A DNA stretch of 8,097 nucleotides from positions 1 through 8,097 of the forward strand of contig CAJXGZ010000101.1 of assembly GCA_913053795.1 (NCBI GenBank), read 5' to 3'. This DNA is from an uncultured Rhodospirillales bacterium. Its GTDB lineage: Bacteria > Pseudomonadota > Alphaproteobacteria > Rhodospirillales > 2-02-FULL-58-16. This document shows positions 1 to 6,991 of this stretch, piece after piece (the first letter of the stretch is position 1; every line of letters begins with the position of its first letter). The notes beneath the pieces are model-generated. The model was not told where the DNA came from, searched no databases, and saw nothing but the letters and a program-made list of their open reading frames with translations. The translations under genes and the position numbers were made by a program.

Positions 1-579
1 GTGAACATCATGATCCTGGTGACCGCCTTGAGCTTCTTAATTTACCGGCGCGCCAACAAGGTCGCGGTGGTCGGGTGGCTGAAGGCGGGCAACGCCATGC
101 AGTTCGCGCTGTTCGCGGCGGGCATTGTCAACATCGTCATCCTCGGCGTTTACCACGGCTATTTCACCGACACGGTGACCAAGGTGGCGGCGTCGGTGCC
201 CCAGGTCGTCACCACGCTGTTCATCATCGCCGCCAGCAGCATTTTGGACTCCTTCATCTACAAGGGGGCCAAGGAAGTGGCGCCCCAGCATTGGGGCCGG
301 GTGCCCAACCGCTCCCAGTATGCGCTATTCATGCTGGCGGTGGCCTTTACCTGGCTGATGGGGCTGATGGGCTACATCCGCTCGGGCATCCGCCAGCACT
401 GGCATGTGGTGAACGTTTTCCGGGACAACTCGGCGGACGCCTTCACGCCGTCGCTGGGTTACGCCACCAACGTGATTTCGGTGGCGACAATCATCTTTAT
501 CGCCATGGTGATCTTCGTCTTCTGGCTGAGTCAGGTGAGCGCGCAGAAGACGGTTCCGTCCGGGTACTGGAAGGAATAG
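1..579 (+). CDS. Cytochrome bd-like ubiquinol oxidase subunit I (CydA-like), C-terminal part, 5' truncated
   Basis: This is the end of a polytopic inner-membrane protein resembling subunit I of cytochrome bd-type oxidases, in particular the bd-like proteins found beside c-type cytochromes in Nitrospira-like genomes (recalled family knowledge). About five hydrophobic segments are visible, near residues 1-15, 35-52, 66-86, 107-125 and 156-177. The stretch around 124-138 (GYIRSGIRQHWHVVN) and the following FTPSLGYATN are the most family-like part. The reading frame is open from the first base and the protein begins inside a membrane span, so the GTG at base 1 is probably internal and the gene starts upstream of the window. 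The heme-ligating N-terminal helices are not visible, so oxidase activity cannot be judged. The stop lies 4 bases before the next start, which suggests an operon with the following cytochromes. No CydB-like subunit follows. Confidence 0.75.
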   Translation: MNIMILVTALSFLIYRRANKVAVVGWLKAGNAMQFALFAAGIVNIVILGVYHGYFTDTVTKVAASVPQVVTTLFIIAASSILDSFIYKGAKEVAPQHWGRVPNRSQYALFMLAVAFTWLMGLMGYIRSGIRQHWHVVNVFRDNSADAFTPSLGYATNVISVATIIFIAMVIFVFWLSQVSAQKTVPSGYWKE

Positions 580-583
580 ACCC

Positions 584-1327
584 ATGAAACAATTTTTCTC
601 GGTCGTTGTTTTCAGTCTTCTGGTGATCGGGTTCTTCGCCGGTTACTCCAACTTCGGCATTCCCCAGATCGAGCCGGCGCCGCCGCCCAAGCAGGAGAAG
701 CTTGATCTTGGAGCGATGACCATGGAGCAGTTCGTCGTGCTCGGCGAAAAAATCCTCAACGGCAAGGGGACGTGCAAGCTGTGCCACAACGAACTCGGGC
801 GCGCGCCGATGCTGGACCGGCTCGGGGCCAACGTTCCCAAGCGCCTCAAGGACCCCGAATACGCGGGCGAGGCGAAGGATTTCGAGAGCTATCTGCACGA
901 GTCCATGCTTAAGCCCTCGGCCTACGTGGTCGCCGGCTTCGGCAAGAAGGGGACCAACGACCAGGAGAGCCCCATGCCCGACGTTTCGGCCGGCTCCATC
1001 GGCATGTCCGAGGCCGAGACCGCGGCGGTGATCGCCTACCTTCAGGAATCAAACGGCGCCGACATAACCGTCGAGATACCCACCGGCGCCGGCGACGTGG
1101 AAGAGCAAGCGGAAGGCGAAGCGAGGCCGTTGCTGACGACGGTGGAGGACATTATCGCCGGCATCGGCGCCAAGCGCGGCAAGGAATACCTGCGCCGCGC
1201 CCTGCTCGCCCCCAACGCCGACATCGCCAAGGGCTTCGAGCCCGACAACATGCCCCCCGACCTCGGCGAGACCATGTACGCGGGCGAGCTCGAGATGATG
1301 GTCAACCACTTGGCCTCAATGAAGTAG
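584..1327 (+). CDS. Membrane-anchored monoheme cytochrome c with a heme-less duplicated C-terminal half
   Basis: A c-type cytochrome, expected on the periplasmic face. Residues 4-20 form a hydrophobic signal anchor, followed by a proline-rich linker at 28-36. The single heme site is C64-K-L-C67-H68, and M131 in the SPMPD motif is the likely distal ligand. Residues about 186-247 repeat the C-terminal half of the first domain: YLRRALLAPNADIAKGF aligns with YLHESMLKPSAYVVAGF, and M223-P-P matches M131-P. This second part lacks any CxxCH, so it is a partial domain duplication that probably binds no c-type heme. The acidic stretch 171-180 links the halves. Start: the ATG at 584 follows AAGGAA at 570-575, which overlaps the end of the previous gene. 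It probably carries electrons to or from the neighbouring bd-like protein; its exact partner is unknown. Confidence 0.85.
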   Translation: MKQFFSVVVFSLLVIGFFAGYSNFGIPQIEPAPPPKQEKLDLGAMTMEQFVVLGEKILNGKGTCKLCHNELGRAPMLDRLGANVPKRLKDPEYAGEAKDFESYLHESMLKPSAYVVAGFGKKGTNDQESPMPDVSAGSIGMSEAETAAVIAYLQESNGADITVEIPTGAGDVEEQAEGEARPLLTTVEDIIAGIGAKRGKEYLRRALLAPNADIAKGFEPDNMPPDLGETMYAGELEMMVNHLASMK

Positions 1328-1342
1328 GGGGGGGATGGAGCG

Positions 1343-2107
1343 ATGAAAAGACTGATCCAACTCGTCCTCACCTTCTTCGGCGTCTATGTGGGCTTTATCG
1401 TCGTCTTTGACGTGCTGCTGGAGCATGCGGTGATCCCGTCCAGCCTTTTGATGATGTACATGTTCTTCGTCGGCGCCGGGGTGTTCATGGTGTTCACCTT
1501 CACCGAGGAAAGCATGAACGAACTGACGGCGCCCATCAAGGCGCTGGTCGAGGACCCGTCCAAGAAGATGATCCGCAACGTGGTGTTCCTTCTGGTTCCG
1601 CTGGCCGTCGGCTCCTACGCCTACGCAAAGATGATTCCCAACTTCGAGGCGCCGCTGGAGCTGCGCACCATTCACCCGGCGCCGCCGTCCTCGGTGAAGG
1701 CGTACGGCAAGCGCTACGACCTGATGACCCTGGAGAATCCCTACCGCAAGTTCGAAAAGGAGGATCCGGAGAAGTTCAAAAAATACGTCAAGGAAGGGGG
1801 CATGGTCTACGTCAAGAATTGCCAGTACTGCCACGGCGACAAGCTGGACGGCCGCGGCCCCTACGCCGAGGGCCTCAATCCGACTCCGTTGAACTTTCAG
1901 GACGTGGGCACCATCGCCCAGCTCCAGGAAGCCTATCTGTTCTGGCGCATCACCACCGGCGGCCCCGGGCTTCCGGCGGAAGCGACGCCTTGGCTTTCGG
2001 CGATGCCGGTGTGGAAGGACTTCCTGACCGAGGAAGAGGTGTGGAAGGTTATCTTGTTCTTGTACGACTATACCGGTCAGCGCCCGAGGTCGTGGGAAAG
2101 TGAGTAG
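1343..2107 (+). CDS. Cytochrome c with three N-terminal membrane spans
   Basis: A 254-residue protein in which a membrane domain precedes one c-type cytochrome domain. Hydrophobic spans lie near 5-23, 33-53 and 77-95. After the third span the chain should be periplasmic. The heme site is C160-Q-Y-C163-H164 followed by GDKLDGRGP, typical of class I cytochromes c, and M221 in SAMPVW is the likely sixth ligand. The helix EEVWKVILFLYDYTG (231-245) is the usual C-terminal helix of such domains. The ATG at 1343 is preceded by a G-rich stretch (1327-1341) that can serve as the ribosome site. The stop overlaps the next gene by 8 bases, consistent with translational coupling. I infer a membrane-bound electron carrier working with the bd-like subunit and the other cytochromes here. 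The three-span domain is not one I can name. Confidence 0.87.
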   Translation: MKRLIQLVLTFFGVYVGFIVVFDVLLEHAVIPSSLLMMYMFFVGAGVFMVFTFTEESMNELTAPIKALVEDPSKKMIRNVVFLLVPLAVGSYAYAKMIPNFEAPLELRTIHPAPPSSVKAYGKRYDLMTLENPYRKFEKEDPEKFKKYVKEGGMVYVKNCQYCHGDKLDGRGPYAEGLNPTPLNFQDVGTIAQLQEAYLFWRITTGGPGLPAEATPWLSAMPVWKDFLTEEEVWKVILFLYDYTGQRPRSWESE

Positions 2108-3656
2108 GCCGATGAAGACTGGCATGAGAACTTTAGCGCTGGGCGCTTTGGGATTTCTTTTATTGGCGGCGCAGCCGGCGGCGGCCAAGCCCGGTAACGC
2201 CGGCAACGGCGAGAAGGTCTACAACGAGCGGTGCGTGTGGTGCCACGGTGAGGAAGGGGACGGCGAGGGGGCCGGCGGCGCTGTCGCCAAATACCTGAAC
2301 CCGCCGCCCCGTGATTTCACCTCGGGCATGTTCAAGATCAAGACGTCGCCGTTTTCCGAGGATTTTCCCAACGACGCCGACATCTTCCGGATGATCCGTG
2401 ACGGCATGCCGGGCTCGGACATGCCGGGCTGGAAATCCGTTCTTAAGGATGAACAGGACATCTGGGACCTGGTGGCTTACGTCAAGACCTTCGCCGAGCT
2501 TGAGGACGAGCCCGGAAAGACGGTTGACTACGGAACGCAAGTGGCGAGCGCCCCCGAGAGCATCAAGAAGGGGAACAAGCTGTTCCACGACGGCGCCCGT
2601 TGTTCGGAATGCCACGGCGAGGAGGGCAAGGGCGACGCCATCAAGAAACTGAAGGGCGACAACGGCGAACGCACCTGGCCCAGGAACCTGACCAAGCCGT
2701 GGATGTTCAGGGGGTCCAGCGATCCCAAGGATATCTTCACGCGCATCTCGACGGGCATTCCCGGCGCCCAGATGCCGTCCTTCGCCGATCCCAAGAGCAA
2801 GAAGAAGCTCTCCATCGAAGAGCGCTGGCATGTGGCCAACTACGTCAACTCCCTGGCCAAGACGGACAAGACGGTGCGCGCCGGGAACACGGTGGTCAAG
2901 GCCGACAAGGCGTCCGGCGATCTTCCCGCCGACCCAGGCGATCCGGCCTGGGAGGCGGCGACGCCGTCCACCTTCTATTTGGTTCCGCAGATGATCTACA
3001 AGGACCGGGTGTTCAAGCTGTCCAACGACACCATCACGGCCCGCGCGCTGTACAACGACAAGGAAGTGGCCATCCTTCTTGAATGGGACGACCGCACCAA
3101 GTCGATCCCCGGCGACAAGGACGCCATGACGATCGCCGACCCCGAGATGGGCGAGGACCGGGTGGCGATCCAGCTTCCCGTCGCCATCCCGGAAGGCATG
3201 AAGAAGCCATACTTCGTCAAGGGCGACGCCGCCAACCCGGTGAACCTGTGGTATTGGGGCTCGGGCACGGCCGAGACGCCCGGGAACGTCCGCCTAGGCA
3301 ACGGCACGGGCGTTGATTCGGTGGAGGACCGCGACGCGGCCGCCGTCGGACTCAAAGCCAAGGGGGTCTATAAGAACGGAACCTGGCGGGTGGTGATGAA
3401 GCGTCCGCTGGTCACGGCTGACGCAAAAACGGATATCCAGTTCGAAGAGGGCCGCTACACGCCCATCGCCTTCCAGAACTGGGACGGCTCCAACGGCGAA
3501 ATCGGCTCCAAGCACACGCTGACCACCTGGTACTGGCTGCTGCTCAAGCCCGCCGCCGACAACACCCCCCTGATCGCCGCCCTCATTCTCGCCGCCCTTG
3601 TCCTCGGCGTCGAAATCCTGTGGGCCAGATCAGCGGCTAAGAGGAAAGAGGCCTGA
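2100..3656 (+). CDS. Diheme cytochrome c fused to an ethylbenzene-dehydrogenase-like heme b domain, membrane anchored
   Basis: A 518-residue exported protein. A signal peptide covers about residues 9-29 and ends in PAAAK. The first cytochrome c domain has C45-V-W-C48-H49 with likely ligand M108; the second has C168-S-E-C171-H172 with likely ligand M225. Residues about 280-482 resemble the heme b-binding gamma subunit of ethylbenzene dehydrogenase, dimethylsulfide dehydrogenase and nitrite oxidoreductase (EB_dh family); M367 or K471 could be axial ligands, but this is a guess. A hydrophobic span at 489-507 followed by basic residues anchors the C terminus. No molybdopterin catalytic subunit is visible, so the protein is better read as a periplasmic electron-transfer relay than as an enzyme. 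The start is uncertain: GTG at 2100 overlaps the upstream gene, while ATG at 2112 or 2124 would also leave a complete signal peptide. Confidence 0.85.
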   Translation: MSRPMKTGMRTLALGALGFLLLAAQPAAAKPGNAGNGEKVYNERCVWCHGEEGDGEGAGGAVAKYLNPPPRDFTSGMFKIKTSPFSEDFPNDADIFRMIRDGMPGSDMPGWKSVLKDEQDIWDLVAYVKTFAELEDEPGKTVDYGTQVASAPESIKKGNKLFHDGARCSECHGEEGKGDAIKKLKGDNGERTWPRNLTKPWMFRGSSDPKDIFTRISTGIPGAQMPSFADPKSKKKLSIEERWHVANYVNSLAKTDKTVRAGNTVVKADKASGDLPADPGDPAWEAATPSTFYLVPQMIYKDRVFKLSNDTITARALYNDKEVAILLEWDDRTKSIPGDKDAMTIADPEMGEDRVAIQLPVAIPEGMKKPYFVKGDAANPVNLWYWGSGTAETPGNVRLGNGTGVDSVEDRDAAAVGLKAKGVYKNGTWRVVMKRPLVTADAKTDIQFEEGRYTPIAFQNWDGSNGEIGSKHTLTTWYWLLLKPAADNTPLIAALILAALVLGVEILWARSAAKRKEA

Positions 3657-3676
3657 CAACAAATGCGAGATAAAGT

Positions 3677-5311
3677 ATGGCGAATGCCGCATCCGTAGCC
3701 GAAACGCCGAAACAAGAGACGGCGTTGTTCAAGCGCATCCTGGTGGCCTTGGACGCCTCCAACCACGCCAACCGGGCCCTTGAGGAGGCTTTGCGGCTGG
3801 CCGGGACGTCTAACGGCGTCATCACCGGCATTCACGCCTACGCCGCCCAGCTTCACGACCGCCGCTTCCGCCAGATGGAGGGCGGGCTGCCCGAGCGCTA
3901 TCTCGAAGAAGATGAAATGGAGCATCAGCGTGAGGTTCATGACGACCTGATCAGCCGCGGCCTCAACATCATCTCGGACAGCTATCACGACGCCGCCGAG
4001 CGCGCCTGCGCCAAGGACGGGCGCCCCTACAGGCGCCTCAGCCCTGAAGGAAAAAACTACAGACGCATCGTCGAAGCCATTGACGACGGCGATTTCACCA
4101 TGCTGGCCATGGGCTCATTGGGTCTGGGCAACGTCCCGGGAAGCCTGATCGGCGGCTTCTGCGAACGGGTGGCGCGGCGCTGCGCCATCGATGCGCTGGT
4201 GATCCGCGATCCGCAAGTAGCCATCGGCGACGGCCCCATCGTCGTCGGCCTGGACGGCTCGCCCCGGTCCTTCGGCGCCCTGATGACCGGGTTCGAGATT
4301 GCGCGCCGGCTCAACGCGGAGGTTCACGCGGTGGCGGCTTATGATCCCTATTACCATTACGTCGCCTTCAACAAGATCGCCGGCGTGCTCAGCGACGAAG
4401 CCGGCAAGGTCTTCCGCTTCAAGGAGCAGGAAAAACTGCACGAGGAGCTGATCGACGACGGTTTGGCCAAGATTTACCAGTCGCACCTGGAAGTGGCCGG
4501 CGCCATGGCCGGGGAACAGGGGGTGGAGCTGACTTTGGAGCTTGTCGACGGCAAACCTTTCAGGGCCATCGCCGATTACCTGGAGAAAGTGAAGGCCAGC
4601 CTGCTGATTGTCGGCAAGACCGGCGTTCACGCCGACGATATGCTCGATATCGGCGGCAACTCAGAGAACTTGTTGCGCATGGCCCCTTGCCATGTATGGC
4701 TCGGCCAGACCACATATACGCCGCCGCTTGACGTGGTGGCGGAAGAAACCATGACCTGGAGCAACGAGGCGGAGGAATTGCTCAACAGGGCTCCTGAATT
4801 CGCCCGCCCCATGGCGCGCACGGCGGTGCTGCGGCTGGCCCAGGAGAGCGGCCACACCTTCATCACCAAGAACATGGTGGAGGAGACGGCGGCCAAGCTG
4901 ATGCCGGGCGGCGACTGTCCCCATGCAAATAAAAAGAAGGAACTCGCCTGGAGCGGCCAGGCCAGCGCCCTCATCGAGGGCATGGACGACAAGGCGCAAG
5001 CCGGAAATATTCGCCTGCGCGCCGAAAAATCCGCCCTCCGCGAGGGCGCCGGAACCGTCCAGGCCCAGCATGTGCGCAAATTCCTGGAAGGCGCAGGCGG
5101 TCCTGATGAGCTTCCCTGGGGCGCGGCGGCCTTGGCCCGGCTTCAGCGGGTTCCGGAATCCATGCGCGGCCCCGCCCGCGCGCGAATTGAAGACGCCGCC
5201 CGCGAACGGGGCGCCGATGAAGTCACCCTGGACATTGTCGAGGCCGGCCTGGAGGCCGCCCGCGCGGCCATGCAAAAGGCCATGTCCGGGGGCGGACATA
5301 AAGGGAGTTAA
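3677..5311 (+). CDS. Tandem universal stress protein (UspA) domains with C-terminal PCP_red-like repeats
   Basis: A 544-residue soluble protein. The first Usp domain (about 17-178) begins KRILVALDAS with D26, and a long charged insertion follows at about 55-130. Its nucleotide-loop motif, G146-x2-G149-x9-G159, lacks the usual Ser/Thr. The second Usp domain (about 186-343) begins IVVGLDGSP with D193 and has a complete loop, G313-x2-G316-x9-GGNS, so ATP binding is more likely there. Residues about 361-410 and 479-529 match the PCP_red pattern known from the C terminus of the protochlorophyllide reductase ChlB/BchB subunit (W, A..L..P, R, E..A...G...T). A weaker third copy may lie at 424-470. 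The gene sits 20 bases after the cytochrome gene and 3 bases before the radical SAM gene, which shares the PCP_red-like domain. The function is unknown; I infer redox or energy-status sensing tied to the operon. Confidence 0.85.
   Translation: MANAASVAETPKQETALFKRILVALDASNHANRALEEALRLAGTSNGVITGIHAYAAQLHDRRFRQMEGGLPERYLEEDEMEHQREVHDDLISRGLNIISDSYHDAAERACAKDGRPYRRLSPEGKNYRRIVEAIDDGDFTMLAMGSLGLGNVPGSLIGGFCERVARRCAIDALVIRDPQVAIGDGPIVVGLDGSPRSFGALMTGFEIARRLNAEVHAVAAYDPYYHYVAFNKIAGVLSDEAGKVFRFKEQEKLHEELIDDGLAKIYQSHLEVAGAMAGEQGVELTLELVDGKPFRAIADYLEKVKASLLIVGKTGVHADDMLDIGGNSENLLRMAPCHVWLGQTTYTPPLDVVAEETMTWSNEAEELLNRAPEFARPMARTAVLRLAQESGHTFITKNMVEETAAKLMPGGDCPHANKKKELAWSGQASALIEGMDDKAQAGNIRLRAEKSALREGAGTVQAQHVRKFLEGAGGPDELPWGAAALARLQRVPESMRGPARARIEDAARERGADEVTLDIVEAGLEAARAAMQKAMSGGGHKGS
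5300..5307 (+). promoter_or_regulatory. Ribosome binding site for the radical SAM gene
   Basis: AAAGGGAG lies 7 bases upstream of the GTG at 5315, inside the last codons of the preceding gene. It supports the GTG start, which places the radical SAM cysteine motif at the usual distance of about 20 residues from the N terminus, and indicates coupled translation. Confidence 0.7.
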
Positions 5312-5314
5312 TCC

Positions 5315-6631
5315 GTGGCGACAGCCACATCCATCGATCCGCCGTTCCTGGTGGCGCTTAACCTGACCCGGCGCTGCAACCTGAACTGCGCTCATTGCTA
5401 TCTGGACGCCGGGACGCGCATGCGGGGCGGCGGCGAGATGTCCACCGGCGAGGTCAAGGCCGTCCTTGACGGCATCGCCTCCCTTAGCGATGAGGCCATG
5501 GTGGTGCTGACCGGCGGCGAGCCCATGCTGCGTCCCGACACGCCTGAACTGGCCCGCCACGCCAGCGGCCTTGGCTTGATGGTGGTGGTGGGCAGCAACG
5601 GAACCCTGATCGACACAGCGCGGGCGGCTGAGTTGAAGGAGGCCGGGGTGATCGGCGCCGGCATCAGCCTGGACTCCCTGGACCCCGCTTATCATGACGG
5701 ATTTCGCGGCCGGCCGGGATCGTGGGAGAAGACCATGGCGTCGCTCGACGCCTGCCGCAAGGTTGGCCTCGGCTTTCAAATCCATTTCTCCGTCATGGAC
5801 GGCAACGCCCATGAGCTGGACGACATGATCGCCTTCGCCCGCTCCGCCGGCGCCTTGGTTCTCAACGTCTTTTTCCTGGTCTGCACCGGCCGCGGCGAAA
5901 AGGCGGCCGACATCTCCAAGGAAACCCATGAAAAGGTCCTAAGGAAAGTCACCCGGGCCGCCCATGACGCCGATGACGGAGAGGGGGATCGGATGATCAT
6001 CCGCGCCAAATGCGCACCCCATTTCAAGCGCATGGCGATGGAGCTGGACCCCTCCTGGCCGATCACGCTGGCTCACGGTTATGAGGCGGGAGGATGTCTG
6101 GCCGGAACCCGTTACTGCCGGGTGACGCCGGAAGGGGAGGTTACCCCGTGTCCCTATATGGAGAATTCCGCCGGCTCCGTCCTAGACAAGGGATTCGCCG
6201 GGATTTGGCGCGATGCGCCCCTGTTCAACGCTCTGCGCGCGCCCAAGCTGGAGGGCCGCTGCGGCGTTTGCGAATACCGCAAGATTTGCGGCGGCTGCCG
6301 GGCCAGGCCGATGGCGCGGGACGGCGACCTGATGGGCGAGGACTTTAATTGCGCCTATGAACCCCGGGGCGGCGCCGTGATCGAGCCCCTGCCGGCGCCA
6401 GGGAGAAGCGGCGCCGTCGCCTGGACCGCCGGCGCCGAGAAGCGCCTCAAGCGCATTCCCTCCTTCCTGCGCCGCATGATCCGCAAGCGATGCGAGGATT
6501 ACATCCGCGAACAGGGACGCGGCGCGGTCACCGTCGAGGATATGCAAAAGCTGGCCAAGCGGCGGTTCGGCGCCGGCGGTCCGTCCATGCCGGGGAGGCC
6601 CATGCCTGGGAGAATGGACTCCGATGTTTGA
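5315..6631 (+). CDS. Radical SAM/SPASM protein, NirJ/AhbD-like, with C-terminal PCP_red-like domain
   Basis: A 438-residue cytoplasmic iron-sulfur enzyme. C21-x3-C25-x2-C28 binds the radical SAM cluster, preceded by LNLTRR; GGEP at 67-70 is the SAM-binding motif. The C-terminal cysteines C261, C268, C279, C316, C319, C325, C328 and C346 form a SPASM-type auxiliary cluster region. The CxxCxxxxxCxxC arrangement with ICGGCRAR resembles the tetrapyrrole-modifying enzymes NirJ (heme d1) and AhbD (alternative heme pathway). C233 in AKCAPHF is a further conserved-looking cysteine. Residues about 370-417 (W370, IPSFLRR, E394, G401, T406) form a PCP_red-like domain that I do not expect in canonical NirJ or AhbD. 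An FAD oxidoreductase overlaps its end and a cytochrome cluster lies upstream, so a role in heme or tetrapyrrole chemistry is plausible, but peptide maturation cannot be excluded. Confidence 0.85.
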   Translation: MATATSIDPPFLVALNLTRRCNLNCAHCYLDAGTRMRGGGEMSTGEVKAVLDGIASLSDEAMVVLTGGEPMLRPDTPELARHASGLGLMVVVGSNGTLIDTARAAELKEAGVIGAGISLDSLDPAYHDGFRGRPGSWEKTMASLDACRKVGLGFQIHFSVMDGNAHELDDMIAFARSAGALVLNVFFLVCTGRGEKAADISKETHEKVLRKVTRAAHDADDGEGDRMIIRAKCAPHFKRMAMELDPSWPITLAHGYEAGGCLAGTRYCRVTPEGEVTPCPYMENSAGSVLDKGFAGIWRDAPLFNALRAPKLEGRCGVCEYRKICGGCRARPMARDGDLMGEDFNCAYEPRGGAVIEPLPAPGRSGAVAWTAGAEKRLKRIPSFLRRMIRKRCEDYIREQGRGAVTVEDMQKLAKRRFGAGGPSMPGRPMPGRMDSDV

Positions 6632-6755
6632 CGCGGCTGTCATCGGCGGCGGCATTTCGGGCTTGGCTTGCGCCTATGATTTGAAGCTCAAGGGCTTCTG
6701 CTTCTGTACTATTTTGAACGTCTACATTGATATTTTCAACACCAGCATCTTTTGA
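6624..6755 (+). pseudogene. N-terminal fragment of an FAD-dependent oxidoreductase (protoporphyrinogen oxidase-like?), cut at the junction
   Basis: The ATG at 6624 overlaps the radical SAM stop by 8 bases. The first residues, MFDAAVIGGGISGLACAYDL, are a textbook FAD/NAD dinucleotide fold: a beta strand, GxGxxG (G8, G10, G13) and a helix reaching K23-G24. Such an N terminus is shared by HemG/HemY-type protoporphyrinogen oxidases, phytoene desaturases and amine oxidases; the radical SAM neighbour favours a tetrapyrrole enzyme, but only by context. The homology stops at about residue 25 (base 6698). After that the frame runs through AT-rich foreign sequence as a meaningless tail to a TGA at 6753-6755. 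The true gene is therefore interrupted, either by an assembly misjoin or by an insertion. Confidence 0.75.
6675..6698. other. Junction between GC-rich chromosome-like DNA and AT-rich phage/plasmid-like DNA
   Basis: Base composition changes abruptly here. On the + strand the 24 bases continue the FAD gene (YDLKLKGF); on the - strand they continue the ParB-like gene (EALELQII). Left of 6675 only the FAD reading is sensible; right of 6698 only the ParB reading is. The ambiguous zone is therefore a short word compatible with both sources. No tRNA, target-site duplication, integrase or insertion-sequence end is visible. Confidence 0.75.
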
Positions 6756-6968
6756 TGCCGAATAACGGTGTAGACCATCAAGAAGCTCATAATACACTTC
6801 ACCAGTAGCTTCTTCTGTTTTCTCTCGAACGATGATTGCACCGACAAAACCACGTTGGCGGATAGAATCAACCAAACCAAGATAACTTTCAGACTGGCGA
6901 TTTACTGCCCGTAGTGCCGCTGGGTTCTCACGAACCAAACTCAAAGGTACTTCAATAATCTTGCTCAT
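6675..6968 (-). pseudogene. ParB/Srx-fold domain protein, N-terminal part, truncated at the junction
   Basis: The - strand frame starts with ATG at 6968-6966, preceded by AAAGGA about 6 bases upstream. It encodes about 98 credible residues of a ParB N-terminal-like domain: the opening strand IIEVPLSLVREN, the region YLGLVDSIRQRGFVGAIIV, then YELLDGLHRYSASKDAG at about 60-76, whose GLHR matches the ParB GxHR signature that contributes to nucleotide (CTP) binding in this fold, and ALELQII at 92-98, where ParB domains usually continue with the next helix. Beyond residue 98 the frame enters GC-rich DNA and is a shadow of the radical SAM gene, so the real C terminus is missing. Phages and plasmids carry many such single-domain ParB-like proteins, acting in partition, regulation or as nucleases. 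No partner ParA is visible. Confidence 0.8.
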
Positions 6969-6991
6969 ACTATTCCTTTATGAATATCGGA

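Noticed and set aside
1327..1334. Run of eight G bases as a phase-variable switch
   Set aside because: It lies between genes after a stop codon, so length changes would not shift a reading frame. It could only alter the ribosome-site spacing, and there is no evidence of variation.
1316..2206. 296-codon open frame on the - strand, rich in His, Arg and Leu
   Set aside because: It is antisense to the cytochrome gene with a clear CxxCH. The composition is that of a shadow frame.
4661..5929. Long open frame on the - strand (over 400 codons)
   Set aside because: It lies antisense across the Usp and radical SAM genes, whose + strand frames have clear domains and motifs. Long antisense frames are common in GC-rich DNA, and the translation shows no recognisable domain.
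6528..6674. Continuation of the ParB-like frame into GC-rich DNA
   Set aside because: After residue 98 the translation loses ParB character and overlaps the 3' end of the radical SAM gene in antisense. It is an artefact of the junction, not a real C-terminal domain.
6675..6698. Phage attachment site or transposon end
   Set aside because: No tRNA gene, integrase, terminal inverted repeat or target duplication is visible, and the element side is broken inside a gene.
6624..6755. A complete 43-residue small protein
   Set aside because: Its first 25 residues are the start of a much larger FAD enzyme family and the remainder is translated foreign DNA.
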